DNA from: Phycisphaerales bacterium
GTDB taxonomy: Bacteria > Planctomycetota > Phycisphaerae > Phycisphaerales > UBA1924
DNA: 64,000 nt
Direction: 5' to 3'
Assembly (NCBI GenBank): GCA_028279375.1
Contig: JANQNW010000015.1
Coordinates: 124,001-188,000 of the forward strand
Of this stretch, positions 8,113 through 16,904 are shown piece by piece. How positions within the stretch are numbered: position 1 is the stretch's first letter; each line of letters opens with the position of its first letter. Below the pieces are notes generated by a model. It was given only the letters and a program-made list of their open reading frames with translations. It was not told the origin of the DNA and ran no database searches. The translations under genes and the position numbers were made by a program.

Positions 8113-8857
8113 ATGACAACACAACTCCTCGAACCTCCGATCGCCAGCGACCCGCTCACCTCCGACTCCGCCACCCTCTCCCTGAAAGGCGCAGCCTTTA
8201 TGGGAGAGGGCCGGGGTGAGGGCTCCCCATCTCTACCCTCTCCTCCACCCCTCGAAGATCAGCAGGCCAAGCCAGAGAACGAAGACTCCCGCAGGCCTCC
8301 TCTTCCCCTCCTCACCGAACAGGACTCCGACGCCCTCCTCCTCTCCTTCCTCACCGCCGCCGACCACACCGACGAACTCAACTCAGACGACTCACTCCTC
8401 CTCCTCGCCCGTCGCTACAACCTCACGCTCGATCAGCTCACCGACTGGATCCTCCTCGAAGAAACCCAGCGCAAACTCGCGCGCATCGAACTCCTCCTCC
8501 ACTATCGCCAGATGGCGCGCGATCGACTCGCACGCGGCGTCGCCCGCTCCACACTCCTCCGCATCTCCCAGAACTGCGCGCACACCAAACCCGAGTCCGC
8601 GCGCAAAGCCGCCCAGTCGCTCATCAATCTCGAAGAACTCCCTGCGATCCCAACAGACCTCTCGATCTGGAAACGCGAACCCGAGCCGGCAGTCGAAGAT
8701 TCCGAATCAGGCGTCACCGAGCCAACCCCGCCGGAATCGCCATCGCGCCCTCGCAATGCGCCGCGTGGATCGGGAACTCGTAGAACTCGGAGAAAGCGAC
8801 AACGCCGCCGTAGTCGAAGAGCGAACCGATCCAATACCCGCGCGCGACGGCGGCTAA
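8113..8857 (+). CDS. Hypothetical helical protein with an apparent frameshift near its 3' end
   Basis: ATG 8113 opens a frame encoding an acidic N-terminus, then a helical region (about residues 60-170) of the form LLLARRYNLTLDQLTDWIL, ending around 8740. Past that point the first frame becomes arginine-rich and runs to 8985, 119 nt into the next gene, whereas the +1 frame reads MRRVDRELVELGESDNAAVV and stops at 8857, just before the ATG at 8867. I therefore infer a one-base frameshift near the C-run at about 8727. If none exists, the protein ends at 8985. Residues 20-40 are encoded by a copy of repeat family B. Function unknown; the LTLDQLTDWI segment looks like a helix-turn-helix but is not conclusive. 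Confidence 0.5.
8171..8228. repeat. Hairpin repeat family B, copy 3, inside a reading frame
   Basis: A variant of the family B element. The outer stem CCCTCTCCC/GGGAGAGGG (8174-8182 with 8202-8210) is kept, and the inner part has become a second stem, AAAGGC (8185-8190) with GCCTTT (8194-8199), around a GCA loop. It is followed by the same CCGGGGTGAGGGCTCCC tail. It is read in frame as part of the protein starting at 8113. Confidence 0.7.
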
Positions 8858-8866
8858 AATCCGCCC

Positions 8867-10468
8867 ATGCCGCCCCAGAGACGTGGGACATTCCACCGCC
8901 GACTCCTCATCGGCTGCTTCGTGCTCAGCGTCAGTATCGCCGCGCTCTCCGCGATCCTCCTCTTCATCGCGTTCGAAGAGAATGAACGCGAAGAAGGACA
9001 GGCCTGGATGGCGGCCACCATCGTCCAGGTCGCCGATCGCATCACGCCCGATCTGCTCCCGCGTGGCCCCGGCGCCCCAGGCGATCCCGATCGTCTGCGC
9101 GCCATCCTCGCCGACGCGCGCAATGCGCTCGTGAGAGAAGTCGACACTGCCATCGGAGAACCCATCGCCCAGGAGACCATTCTCAACCTCGCCGTCATGA
9201 TGCCGACGGATGATCCCGACGTGGCGCAGGTGTATGTCTCACTCGTCGAGAAGCACGAGGGCAGCCTGCATGATCTCTCGTTGACGCCCGAGCGCGCGCT
9301 CGCCTGGGAGATCGTCACCACCGAGTTGAAGCCCAGCGCATCCGATCCTGATGGACTCCTGTACGCCTACGTTCCCATACGCGATGAAGTCGGGAACCCG
9401 CTCGCCATTCTTCGCCTCGACTCCGATCGGAAGTTCTTCGATGAGCTCTACACCGAAGCCCTCGTCGGCGCCCTCCTCGTCTTCACCTCGGGCGCCCTCA
9501 TCTCGCTGATCATCTCGCGCCGATTCTCAGGCGTGATGGCGCGACCAGTCGAACAGCTTGGCGCCGGCCTCGGCGCCGTCGCGCGAGGCGACCTCACGAC
9601 CCATCTCCCGCCGGAGCGCGCCCGCGACGAGTTCAGGGATCTCTTCGAAGAGTTCAACGACATGGTCTCCGACCTGCGCGACCGTGAACGCATCAAGCGC
9701 GATGTCGACGCCGCCGCGGAGATCCAGAGACAACTCCTCCCCGCCGCACGACCAGAGGTTCGCTCCTACGACATCTATGGAGGAGCGCGCTACTGCGACG
9801 AGGCCGGTGGCGACTACTTCGACTTCTTCGAAGTCGGAAGGTGCGCCCGCGAAAGCGATGACGATCCACTCGGCGTCATCGTCGCAGACGTCACCGGCCA
9901 CGGCCTGCGCGCCGCGCTCCCCATGGTCGCCGTTCGCGCCGTCCTTCGATCCACGATGCGCAAGGCCGGAGCGTCCCTCGAGTCCGCCATGGAGATCGTC
10001 AACGAGCAGGTGCGTCAGGACGCCGGCGCCGGCGCTTTCGTCACCGCCTTCGCCGCAATCCTCGATCCGTCCCGCGACTCCCTCACCTGGCTCAGCGCCG
10101 GACACGAGCCTGCAATCATCTGGCGCGCCGCCACCCGATCAATCGAGGAGCTCGGCGCAACCGGCGTCCCTCTGGGAATCGGGGATGAGCGCGTCGAACT
10201 CGGAGACCCGGTGCGCCTCGCGCCTGGCGACATCATCCTCATCGGCACCGACGGCGTCCGCGAACGCCGCAATGCCAAAGGCGTCCTCTTCGGCAAGGAG
10301 CGCCTCATCCAGATGCTCGAGCGCAATGCGGACTCCAGCGCCGAACGCATCTGGCGCGACGTCATCGACGAAGTCATGGCGTTCGGAGAAGGACATCCCG
10401 TCGAGGATGACATCACGCTGCTCGTCCTCAGGAACGTGCGGCAGGACCAGGAGCCAAACTCCCCGTGA
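8867..10468 (+). CDS. HAMP-domain PP2C/SpoIIE-type serine phosphatase
   Basis: A 533-residue membrane-anchored signalling protein. Order: transmembrane helix at about 12-36, an extracytoplasmic sensor region to about 195, a second helix (VGALLVFTSGALISLII), a HAMP domain at about 215-270 ending EEFNDMVSDLRDRE, then a linker AAAEIQRQLLP and a SpoIIE/RsbU phosphatase domain (about 300-525). Metal-binding features include GGDYFDFF, GVIVADVTGHGLRAAL and ILIGTDGVRE. Such proteins dephosphorylate anti-sigma-factor antagonists in partner-switching pathways. No anti-sigma partner is in this window. The next gene starts about 80 nt downstream. Confidence 0.9.
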   Translation: MPPQRRGTFHRRLLIGCFVLSVSIAALSAILLFIAFEENEREEGQAWMAATIVQVADRITPDLLPRGPGAPGDPDRLRAILADARNALVREVDTAIGEPIAQETILNLAVMMPTDDPDVAQVYVSLVEKHEGSLHDLSLTPERALAWEIVTTELKPSASDPDGLLYAYVPIRDEVGNPLAILRLDSDRKFFDELYTEALVGALLVFTSGALISLIISRRFSGVMARPVEQLGAGLGAVARGDLTTHLPPERARDEFRDLFEEFNDMVSDLRDRERIKRDVDAAAEIQRQLLPAARPEVRSYDIYGGARYCDEAGGDYFDFFEVGRCARESDDDPLGVIVADVTGHGLRAALPMVAVRAVLRSTMRKAGASLESAMEIVNEQVRQDAGAGAFVTAFAAILDPSRDSLTWLSAGHEPAIIWRAATRSIEELGATGVPLGIGDERVELGDPVRLAPGDIILIGTDGVRERRNAKGVLFGKERLIQMLERNADSSAERIWRDVIDEVMAFGEGHPVEDDITLLVLRNVRQDQEPNSP

Positions 10469-10550
10469 GGATCATCCGAAACGTCCGAATCTCGACTGGA
10501 TCGCCGAAATCCCCGTGCAATCGCAACGCCGATCGAAGAGACTGACCGCC

Positions 10551-11816
10551 ATGAGCAGCATCGTTTCACCATTCAGATTCGCGCTGGCCGCCGGCCTCGC
10601 GCTCCTCCTCTCGACGCACGTCGCCCTCGCCGAGGATGACCGTGAGGCGCTCAGCGCCGTGGATGCCATGCGCGACCACTACGCCGCGCTCGATGAGGCC
10701 AGCGTCCAGGCCATCGCAACGCTCAATGGCCTCCCGCCCGGCGTCAAGGGCGAGCCGATCATCGCTGACGTCGCGCTCGCCAGCGACGGCCGTTTCTCCG
10801 TCAGGCCGACTTCTGTCTTCGAAATGCTGATCGGCTCCGATCAGTCCGCGGTCTTCGATGGCGAGACGCTCGCCATCATCATGCCCAGCATGAACCTCGC
10901 GAACGTGCGCAGCCTCGATGAACTCCAGCGCTACGGCGCCCATCCCGCCATCGGCGCCCTGCGCGGCTCATACCTCTTCGCCGAACTCATGACGACGCTC
11001 GACATCCTCATGACCGAAGCCGGCGCCCTCACACGCGCTCTCGTCGATCTTGAGTACGTCGAGCGCGATGACTCACACACGCCGCCGCGCCATATCCTCA
11101 AGGCCACCGGCGCCGGGCCCTACGCCTCTTCCCTCGGCCCCGCCGAGATCACCTTCGAAATCGACGACAGCGAGACGCCCTGGCTCCGCGCGATCGCCGT
11201 CGTGCCGCCGCCGGATCCAAGAGCGCGCCCTGGCTCGACGCCCCTGACCGTGCAGTTCAGGCTGGACGACTGGTCACGCTCGGCGCCCGATGGCGCATTC
11301 GAAATCCCCGAGATTCCCGCGGACTATGACTCGGTTCCCAACCTCAGCGCGGCGATCCGCCAGCGCATGGCGCGGGATCGCATGCCCGCCAACACCACGC
11401 GCGTCAGGCCGGCGCCCACCTTCGCGCTGCCCACGCTCGACGGCGACACCTTCGACCTCGCCGAATATCGCGGCAAGGTCGTCATCATCGACTTCTGGGC
11501 CACGTGGTGCGCGCCCTGCATCGCGTCGCTCCCAGGCGTCGCCAAACTCGCGAACGACCTCGGCGACGACGTTGTGCTCGCCGCAATCAACCTGCGCGAG
11601 CCGAATGCCAAAGTGCAGCGCTTCATCCAGGACCGCGGCTGGAAATTCCCCGTCGTCATGGACAGAGGCACGGTCGGTCAGAAATACGGCGTCAATCCGA
11701 TCCCGCACACCATCGTCGTCGATCGCAAGGGCGACATCGTCTTCGAGCAGATCGGCGTCGGCCCGAACGCCAAGGAGCAGCTCGAGTTCGAAGTGCGCAA
11801 GGCGCTTGGTCAATAA
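10551..11816 (+). CDS. Secreted TlpA/ResA-like thioredoxin-fold protein
   Basis: A 421-residue protein with a signal peptide (SPFRFALAAGLALLLSTHVALA, cut near residue 25). Residues 30-270 resemble the outer-membrane lipoprotein-like regions often found before planctomycete TlpA domains (DUF2092-like, unsure). The C-terminal 130 residues are a thioredoxin domain with FWATWCAPC (WCAPC about 319-323), the strand VVLAAINLRE and the cis-proline region NPIPHTIVVD. Likely a periplasmic thiol-disulphide reductase, perhaps for cytochrome maturation. The stop is 10 nt from the convergent sulfotransferase gene. Confidence 0.85.
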   Translation: MSSIVSPFRFALAAGLALLLSTHVALAEDDREALSAVDAMRDHYAALDEASVQAIATLNGLPPGVKGEPIIADVALASDGRFSVRPTSVFEMLIGSDQSAVFDGETLAIIMPSMNLANVRSLDELQRYGAHPAIGALRGSYLFAELMTTLDILMTEAGALTRALVDLEYVERDDSHTPPRHILKATGAGPYASSLGPAEITFEIDDSETPWLRAIAVVPPPDPRARPGSTPLTVQFRLDDWSRSAPDGAFEIPEIPADYDSVPNLSAAIRQRMARDRMPANTTRVRPAPTFALPTLDGDTFDLAEYRGKVVIIDFWATWCAPCIASLPGVAKLANDLGDDVVLAAINLREPNAKVQRFIQDRGWKFPVVMDRGTVGQKYGVNPIPHTIVVDRKGDIVFEQIGVGPNAKEQLEFEVRKALGQ

Positions 11817-11826
11817 AGAGACGGCG

Positions 11827-13296
11827 CTACGCCAACCCGTCGAGCAGGGGGCCGAGGTGCTTCTCGTAGCGTTTCCAACGCGTTACTGATGAGCCGTACA
11901 TCGGCTTGCGCACTTGGTCGCGGCTCGCCGTCACCGTCGCGCGCTTCGCCTTATGAAACGCCAGGCAAGCGTCGTCCCACTCCAGCCCGAGCATGTCGCA
12001 GATCATCCGCCGGCTCATCGCCTCCTGATCCGCCACCAGTTCCTCGTACGAAATATCGAACAGTCCGCCTTCCTCCGTCGCCTCGAACACGCGCCGCCAG
12101 TGCGCCATAATCCGCTCATACGACTTGTAGAACGCAGCCAGATGCGCAAGCGACTGCGTCCACACCTGCTGCGCTCCAAAATCCTGGAAGAAGCACGAAA
12201 TACACGTGTCCCGCGCATCGCGCTCGCAATGCAGGATCGTTCCCTGCGGATACAGCAATCGGATCAACCCGCAATGCAGCAGATTCAGCGGCATCTTGTT
12301 CGTGATGCGCGTGGCTTTCCGATCCCGTCGCTTGATCTCATTGAGGTACTTCCGCGCGCAACTGTTCAGCCTCTGCGGCGTCAGCGCCGGCGCCAGGCTG
12401 GCCATCGCCCACTGGTCATCGTCATCGCGCAGAAGCTGATGCGCAATCGCCGTCAAGCCGTCATGCTCACCCAACCCCGCGCCCAGTGGATGACTCGCAA
12501 TGATCTGCTCGACGAGACTCGTCCCCGAGCGGGGCATGCCGACGATGAAGACCGGCGCCGCCGAGTCATTCGTCGAACGCGGAAGCCCGCGAAAGAGCTC
12601 CGGGGTCCACGTCGCGATCACGTCATCGACGAACCGATCGGTGTCCGCCGGGTCGTAGCGGCTGGCGCGCGACGCGTTCGCCTCGCTCACCAGCGCAAAG
12701 GCCCGGTCATACTCGCCCAGCTTCTCCAGCGCGGCCGCCAGATGGAACTTCACCGATCCCGCCGGACCCGCCGGCAGGTCGCCCCGCGCCAGGCGCTCCT
12801 CGAGCATCGCGACCACCGGCTCAGGTCCCTCCAGCACGCCGATCACCTGCGCGCGAAGCAGCTCCACCCCAATCGAGCCCGCCCCCGTCGCAAGCGCCGC
12901 GTCGATCGTCTCCAGCGCCTCTTCGTATCGACCGAGCACGCGCAGCAGCTCGGCCTTCTGATGCAGCGCCCCTGCATGCGCGGGCTGCGCCCGAAGCGCC
13001 GTCTCAACCGAGCGCATCGCGTCATCAACCAGCCCCTCGCGCTGGCGACACTGCGCCAGTGCGCAATGAAGCTCCGGCGACTTCGGCGCCAGGCGCACCG
13101 CCTGCTCCAGGCGCTTCTTCGCCTGTGGATAGGCCGCCGTGTACATCTCCGCCATCGCCAGCCGGTACAGCAGATCCGGATCGCGCGGCTTGGCGCTGAC
13201 GAGCTGACGCAAGATCGCCGCGGCCCCTCCGAAGTCGCCGCCCTGATACAGCGCGCCCGCCCGTTGCATGAGTTGTTGCGCATCCGCCGGTTTCAC
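11827..13296 (-). CDS. TPR-containing sulfotransferase
   Basis: A 489-residue protein: TPR repeats over the first 220 residues (ALYQGGDFGGAAAILRQLV, LAMAEMYTAAYPQAKKRLEQA and later units) and a sulfotransferase domain after about residue 245. The PAPS-binding 5' loop is clear, VGMPRSGTSLVEQIIASHP, and the 3'-phosphate region includes LHCERDARDTCISCFFQDF. This matches the Sulfotransfer_3/TPR family common in marine bacteria; the acceptor may be a peptide or polysaccharide. The start codon is GTG (13296); the first in-frame ATG is ten codons further in. Convergent with the TlpA-like gene. Confidence 0.9.
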   Translation of the reverse strand: MKPADAQQLMQRAGALYQGGDFGGAAAILRQLVSAKPRDPDLLYRLAMAEMYTAAYPQAKKRLEQAVRLAPKSPELHCALAQCRQREGLVDDAMRSVETALRAQPAHAGALHQKAELLRVLGRYEEALETIDAALATGAGSIGVELLRAQVIGVLEGPEPVVAMLEERLARGDLPAGPAGSVKFHLAAALEKLGEYDRAFALVSEANASRASRYDPADTDRFVDDVIATWTPELFRGLPRSTNDSAAPVFIVGMPRSGTSLVEQIIASHPLGAGLGEHDGLTAIAHQLLRDDDDQWAMASLAPALTPQRLNSCARKYLNEIKRRDRKATRITNKMPLNLLHCGLIRLLYPQGTILHCERDARDTCISCFFQDFGAQQVWTQSLAHLAAFYKSYERIMAHWRRVFEATEEGGLFDISYEELVADQEAMSRRMICDMLGLEWDDACLAFHKAKRATVTASRDQVRKPMYGSSVTRWKRYEKHLGPLLDGLA

Positions 13297-13332
13297 GAGC
13301 GGCGAGCATACCGCATGAGGCCAAGGCGCTCG

Positions 13333-13782
13333 CTACGACGCGCTCTCCCGGCCCGTCACCTTCAAGACTGCAAGCGTCACGCCCAGCTTCGAAACGAGCT
13401 TCTCCATCCCGTCGCGCACGGCGTACACCTCCGCCTCCGAGATCACGAGACGCCGCCCGGGCTTGAGCACCTGCCCGCGGCAGCGCAGGCGCTCACCCTG
13501 CGCCGGGCGCAGCAGGTTGATCTTGAACTCGCTGCTCAGCAGCCACTCGTCGGCGCCGATCACGGTGAATCCGGCGGCCCCGGCCGTGTGATCCGCCATC
13601 GTCGCCTGCACCCCGGCGTGCACGCAGCCATTCTGCTGCTGATGACGCTCGTCGATGATGAGCTCCGTCTCGCACCAGCCCGGCCCGGCGTCCACCAGGC
13701 GCACGCCGACCTCCTCGGTGAAATGCGCGCGACGAAAGGTCTCGCGCACGGCGTCCATGTAGTCCGGGTTCATCACGTCCAT
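13333..13782 (-). CDS. PaaI-type hotdog-fold thioesterase
   Basis: A 149-residue hotdog protein of the PaaI/YdiI-like thioesterase group. It shows the usual order: acidic catalytic region with HQQQNGCVHAGVQATMADHTAG (the motif HxG..tlaD), then SSEFKINLLRPAQGERLRCRGQVLKPGRRL and a last strand on the C-terminal side. It probably hydrolyses an acyl-CoA. ATG 13782 has GAGGAG 6 nt upstream. It follows the sulfotransferase gene on the same strand with a 36-nt gap, upstream of it, so both may be co-transcribed. Confidence 0.85.
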   Translation of the reverse strand: MDVMNPDYMDAVRETFRRAHFTEEVGVRLVDAGPGWCETELIIDERHQQQNGCVHAGVQATMADHTAGAAGFTVIGADEWLLSSEFKINLLRPAQGERLRCRGQVLKPGRRLVISEAEVYAVRDGMEKLVSKLGVTLAVLKVTGRESAS

Positions 13783-14039
13783 TGCAGGCTCCTCGCATCC
13801 GGAGTTTCACGAGGCCTGATTCTAGGACATCCGAGGGCGCAGGCCGCACAGACGTTACAAACCGCCGATTGTGAAGCGCATGGCCCGCGCAACCGGAACA
13901 TCCGGACTTGCCCGCATGATCGGGCGCGTGCATCTATGGGGACGTCTTCCGGCTCTTTCTGCGACCATCCGGATGACACGAAGCGCCGCGCCGGTGACGA
14001 GCGTCAGCGGAGCAGGCTTAACCCGGCAACTCCTTGTGC

Positions 14040-14077
14040 GCGGGCGTGGCCCATCGGACCACGTCCGCTCTTTTTTT
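14040..14077 (+). terminator. Strong intrinsic terminator without a + strand gene before it
   Basis: GCGGGCGTGG (14040-14049) pairs with CCACGTCCGC (14059-14068, one G-T pair), followed by TC and seven T. It ends 9 nt before the stop of the minus-strand PilZ gene but points the other way. The + strand between 13783 and 14040 has no gene I can support, so this may end a small RNA or block antisense transcription. The rest of 13783-14085 shows nothing else. Confidence 0.7.
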
Positions 14078-14085
14078 GCACCAGA

Positions 14086-14463
14086 TCAGTCTTCCGGCTG
14101 TATGAACGCGGCGCCGATGCGGTACGTGCAGCCGAGCACGCGTTTGCACTGCATGCAGCGCATGGACAGGAGGCACTCCTTGCCCACGACCGACTCCAGA
14201 TCCAGCAGGTACTCGGCGCCTTCGGTGCAGCGCGTTTCGGAGAAGAGACACACGCCGCCCATCGAGATATTGGAGATGTAGACCGTGGCGTACGGCACGA
14301 GTCTGCCGATGTCGTCGGCGCGCACCAGCACGGCGGTCAGATGCACAGGGAATCTCGGATCCTTGCGCTTCGCCCCGTCTTCCAGGACCTTCTGCTCGAG
14401 TGCGTGAATCAGACCTTCTACGGGCGACTTCGCCTCCGTCGGTGTCGGCGTCTTCTCAGTCAC
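14086..14463 (-). CDS. PilZ-domain protein
   Basis: About 125 residues from a GTG start at 14463 (an upstream ATG at 14529 would add 22 Cys-containing residues that look non-coding). The PilZ pattern is visible: KRKDPRFPVHLTAVL with the RxxxR-like basic start, then VYISNISMGGVCLFSE, matching D/NxSxxG, followed by beta strands. PilZ domains bind cyclic di-GMP; the first motif here (KRKDPR) is a plausible but not perfect match. Several cysteines (MRCMQCKRVLGC) near the C-terminus are unusual for PilZ proteins and could bind a metal. Confidence 0.75.
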   Translation of the reverse strand: MTEKTPTPTEAKSPVEGLIHALEQKVLEDGAKRKDPRFPVHLTAVLVRADDIGRLVPYATVYISNISMGGVCLFSETRCTEGAEYLLDLESVVGKECLLSMRCMQCKRVLGCTYRIGAAFIQPED

Positions 14464-14691
14464 GGCAAACCCCAACTCTCTGGCGCACCAGGCAGACTCG
14501 TCCGGGAGGCTGCACTCAGGCGCGCGCACATGGTGGTATCGACCAGCGCAGGCGCCTTGAATCGTCCGGTATTAAGAAATACGCGGTCCGGGAATCACGC
14601 CTGCGACGAATGTCGCATAGTCGCCTGTGCGCTCTGGAATTTGAAGACCATCCCCTGCGGCGGTGAACTGCCTTTGCCGAAGGCGCCGCCT

Positions 14692-15441
14692 TTACAGGCG
14701 CGCCGCGCGCACGATCAGCGGCCATGAAACAGTGCGCCGAGCGTCCGAATTCCCCCACGGATCCCTCAATGCGGTGCGCAATTCCGCAATCGGATCCCGC
14801 CCCATCTCCGACTCACGCCGGCGCACCGCTGACCAGGTATTCACGTAACTGAGGAACTCACCGAGCGTCCAGTCGATGCGCATCGCGAGTTCCGGCGTCT
14901 CGAGTTCAGGCGATGGGAAGGGGAGGGATTGATAGAGATCGTCGATGTGTGCGCGTTCAGGCGGCCAGTAGCCGTCGAGCGTGTTCCAGTAGAAGTCGTC
15001 GATCGCCGGATCGATCTCCGGGCTGATGCGCTGCAGGCCATATGCCCAGACACAGAGCAACCCGCCGGGGCGCAGCGCGCGCCGGGCCTCATTGAAGAAC
15101 GCATCGCCCGCGAACCAGTGCAACGCTTGCGCAACGGTGACGACGTCAACACTGTCTGTATCGAGTCCCGAATCGAATGCGCCCGTGACGCGATAGTCGA
15201 TGTTCGGAGTCGCTACGGCGGCCGCAATCTGCTTGGCGCTGGCGTCGGTCGCGATGATCTGTTCGAAGTGGCGTGCGAGGCCGCGGGAGGCCTGCCCGTT
15301 GCCGCAGGCGCAATCCCAGACGACGCGCGCGTCGGACGCCGCCGCGGATCGGATCCATGCGAAGAGCCCATCGGGGTAGGTGGGTCGGTGCTGCGCATAC
15401 TCCGCGGCGTGCGCGGAGAAGTGATCCTTGAAGTTCGCCAT
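14692..15441 (-). CDS. Class I SAM-dependent methyltransferase
   Basis: A 249-residue protein with a Rossmann methyltransferase core. Motif I is VVWDCACGNGQASRGL (residues about 40-55), followed by the acidic strand end IATDASAKQI and motif IV/post regions VDVVTVAQALHWF and ARRALRPGGLLCVW. This matches the DUF/methyltransferase-11 type that includes ubiquinone/menaquinone-like and trans-aconitate methyltransferases; the C-terminal half (WPPERAHIDDLYQSLPFP) resembles the trans-aconitate-like group. Substrate not determined. Lies 39 nt after the lipoprotein gene on the same strand. Confidence 0.9.
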   Translation of the reverse strand: MANFKDHFSAHAAEYAQHRPTYPDGLFAWIRSAAASDARVVWDCACGNGQASRGLARHFEQIIATDASAKQIAAAVATPNIDYRVTGAFDSGLDTDSVDVVTVAQALHWFAGDAFFNEARRALRPGGLLCVWAYGLQRISPEIDPAIDDFYWNTLDGYWPPERAHIDDLYQSLPFPSPELETPELAMRIDWTLGEFLSYVNTWSAVRRRESEMGRDPIAELRTALRDPWGNSDARRTVSWPLIVRAARL

Positions 15442-15480
15442 CAGTCAGACTGTAGGCTCGCGAGTATGCGATTCGCGAAG

Positions 15481-16128
15481 TTAATCGAATTCAAGGGACG
15501 CGATGACGCCGTTGGCGATGGACTCGGCGCTGGCGGCGCGGGCGCCAAGTGGGGCGCGGCGGCTCCAGAGGATGGAGATCACGACGTCCTCATTGTTCGG
15601 ATGGGTGCGCACGAACTGGCCGGTGTCGAGGATGAAGGTGATGTCCGGCGCGATCGGGTTGTCGCGCTCCTTGACCGTGGACTTTGCGCGCAGGACCTGG
15701 CGGCCTCGGTATTCCTCGATCCAGGCGCGGGCGTCGGTGACTTCGAATCGATCGTTCGCGTCGTCGTCGGTCGCCTTGTCTTCCCATTGCTGGCGCACGT
15801 GGCGATAGAAGCCGGCCTCGGAGCCGTACTGTTGCGCAAGGCCGCCCTCGTCGTAGCGCTCGACACCGACGACGAGCACGGTCGAGGTGTTGGTCGCGTC
15901 CGGCTCGGGGCGGCTGAAGTTGAGGACCATGACGTCATCCGATCGCTGCTCGGCCAGCTCCCAGAGTTCGCCGACGGGGGCGTGCACGGTGACGCCGGAG
16001 GCGCTGAAGTACTCATCGGGCTGGAGCGAACGCTGCTGGTTGGAAGCGCAGCCGACTAGCGCGCTGAGCGCGATGGCGAGGATGGTCGAGCGAAGAATGG
16101 GCGGCATGATCGCGCTGGAGGTTGTCAT
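15481..16128 (-). CDS. Lipoprotein of unknown function
   Basis: A 215-residue protein with a lipoprotein signal peptide ending LVGCASNQ. An internal ATG at 16107 would give a more usual signal peptide length and is a good alternative start. The mature part is soluble and mixed alpha/beta (VTVHAPVGELWELAEQ, FILDTGQFVRTHPN), with no catalytic motif I recognise. It lies between the membrane protein and the methyltransferase genes, 46 and 39 nt apart, and is probably in one transcript with them. Confidence 0.75.
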   Translation of the reverse strand: MTTSSAIMPPILRSTILAIALSALVGCASNQQRSLQPDEYFSASGVTVHAPVGELWELAEQRSDDVMVLNFSRPEPDATNTSTVLVVGVERYDEGGLAQQYGSEAGFYRHVRQQWEDKATDDDANDRFEVTDARAWIEEYRGRQVLRAKSTVKERDNPIAPDITFILDTGQFVRTHPNNEDVVISILWSRRAPLGARAASAESIANGVIASLEFD

Positions 16129-16174
16129 GGCGTGGGTTGTATCAGAACGGATGGAGGGATGAGTTCGTTGTGTT

Positions 16175-16768
16175 TCAGCCGGCGCCGGGGATGGCGGCGG
16201 CGCCCGTCTCGAGGGCGGGCCAGAGCCATCCGAAGAGTCCGGCGGTCAGCAGCGCATAGACGAGCGCGTCGAAGGCGTTGGTGATGAACGTGCGCATCGG
16301 CGCGCCGAACCAGATGCCGGTGGGGATGCCGCCGAGGCCATAGGCCGCGAAGGCGGTGACGCCCGCGAGTTGGAAGACCTGCATGTACTCGGCGCCCTGC
16401 TGCAGGCCGATCGTGCACACGTAGGCGACGACGACGCTGACGAAGATATAGAAGACGAAGGAGAGGCCCATATTGCGGCCCATGCTCGGCAAGCCGGGGA
16501 AGACAATGAGGCTTCCCCATGGTCCTGCCTCCCATCGCGCCTTGTTGTCGGGGTCCTGCATGTCCTTGCCGCACTCGACGTAGGGGAACATGTACTGTCC
16601 CGGCGCGACGTTGGAGTTCTTGATACCAGCGAGGATCTCGTCCTCGATGGGCGCCTTGTTCCACTCGGGCTTGTGGTGCGGCATGACGGTCCACGCCAGG
16701 GCGCTTGCGATGAAGACAACAACTCCTGAGAGAAGAACCGGCAGCCAGAGATCCATGATCGACACCAT
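16175..16768 (-). CDS. Conserved-looking inner-membrane protein
   Basis: A 197-residue protein with about four membrane helices (N-terminal WLPVLLSGVVVFIASALAW, a central FVFYIFVSVVVAYVCTI, a glycine-rich helix LAGVTAFAAYGLGG, and a C-terminal ALVYALLTAGLFGWLW). The loop between the first two contains HHKPEW and YMFPYVECGKDM, which look conserved and carry a His pair and a Cys. ATG 16768 has GGAG 8 nt upstream. I do not recognise the family. First gene of a run of three on the minus strand. Confidence 0.75.
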   Translation of the reverse strand: MVSIMDLWLPVLLSGVVVFIASALAWTVMPHHKPEWNKAPIEDEILAGIKNSNVAPGQYMFPYVECGKDMQDPDNKARWEAGPWGSLIVFPGLPSMGRNMGLSFVFYIFVSVVVAYVCTIGLQQGAEYMQVFQLAGVTAFAAYGLGGIPTGIWFGAPMRTFITNAFDALVYALLTAGLFGWLWPALETGAAAIPGAG

Positions 16769-16904
16769 CGGATTCGCTCCTTCCTGGTGGTGTGGCGCGC
16801 AGCGGTCGCGTGCGCGAACTGGATGGACTCCCCTCCGTCAGCGTGACGCAATTGGAATATCGTGGAGCGCGCGGGGGCGCACGTCAAGGAATAACCAGGG
16901 CGGC

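Noticed and set aside
13124..13132. DnaA box
   Set aside because: Single imperfect match inside the sulfotransferase gene, as expected by chance.
13783..14700. Replication origin at the first GC-skew change
   Set aside because: No dnaA, dnaN, gyrB or parAB, and only one imperfect TGTGGATAG-type box (near 13124, in coding sequence). Skew alone does not prove an origin; reported only as a skew finding.
11914..14727. Very long open frame on the + strand (over 900 codons) across the sulfotransferase, thioesterase and PilZ genes
   Set aside because: The product is full of Arg/His/Leu with no domain, and both shorter minus-strand genes there show clear families. It is the mirror image of high-GC coding on the other strand.
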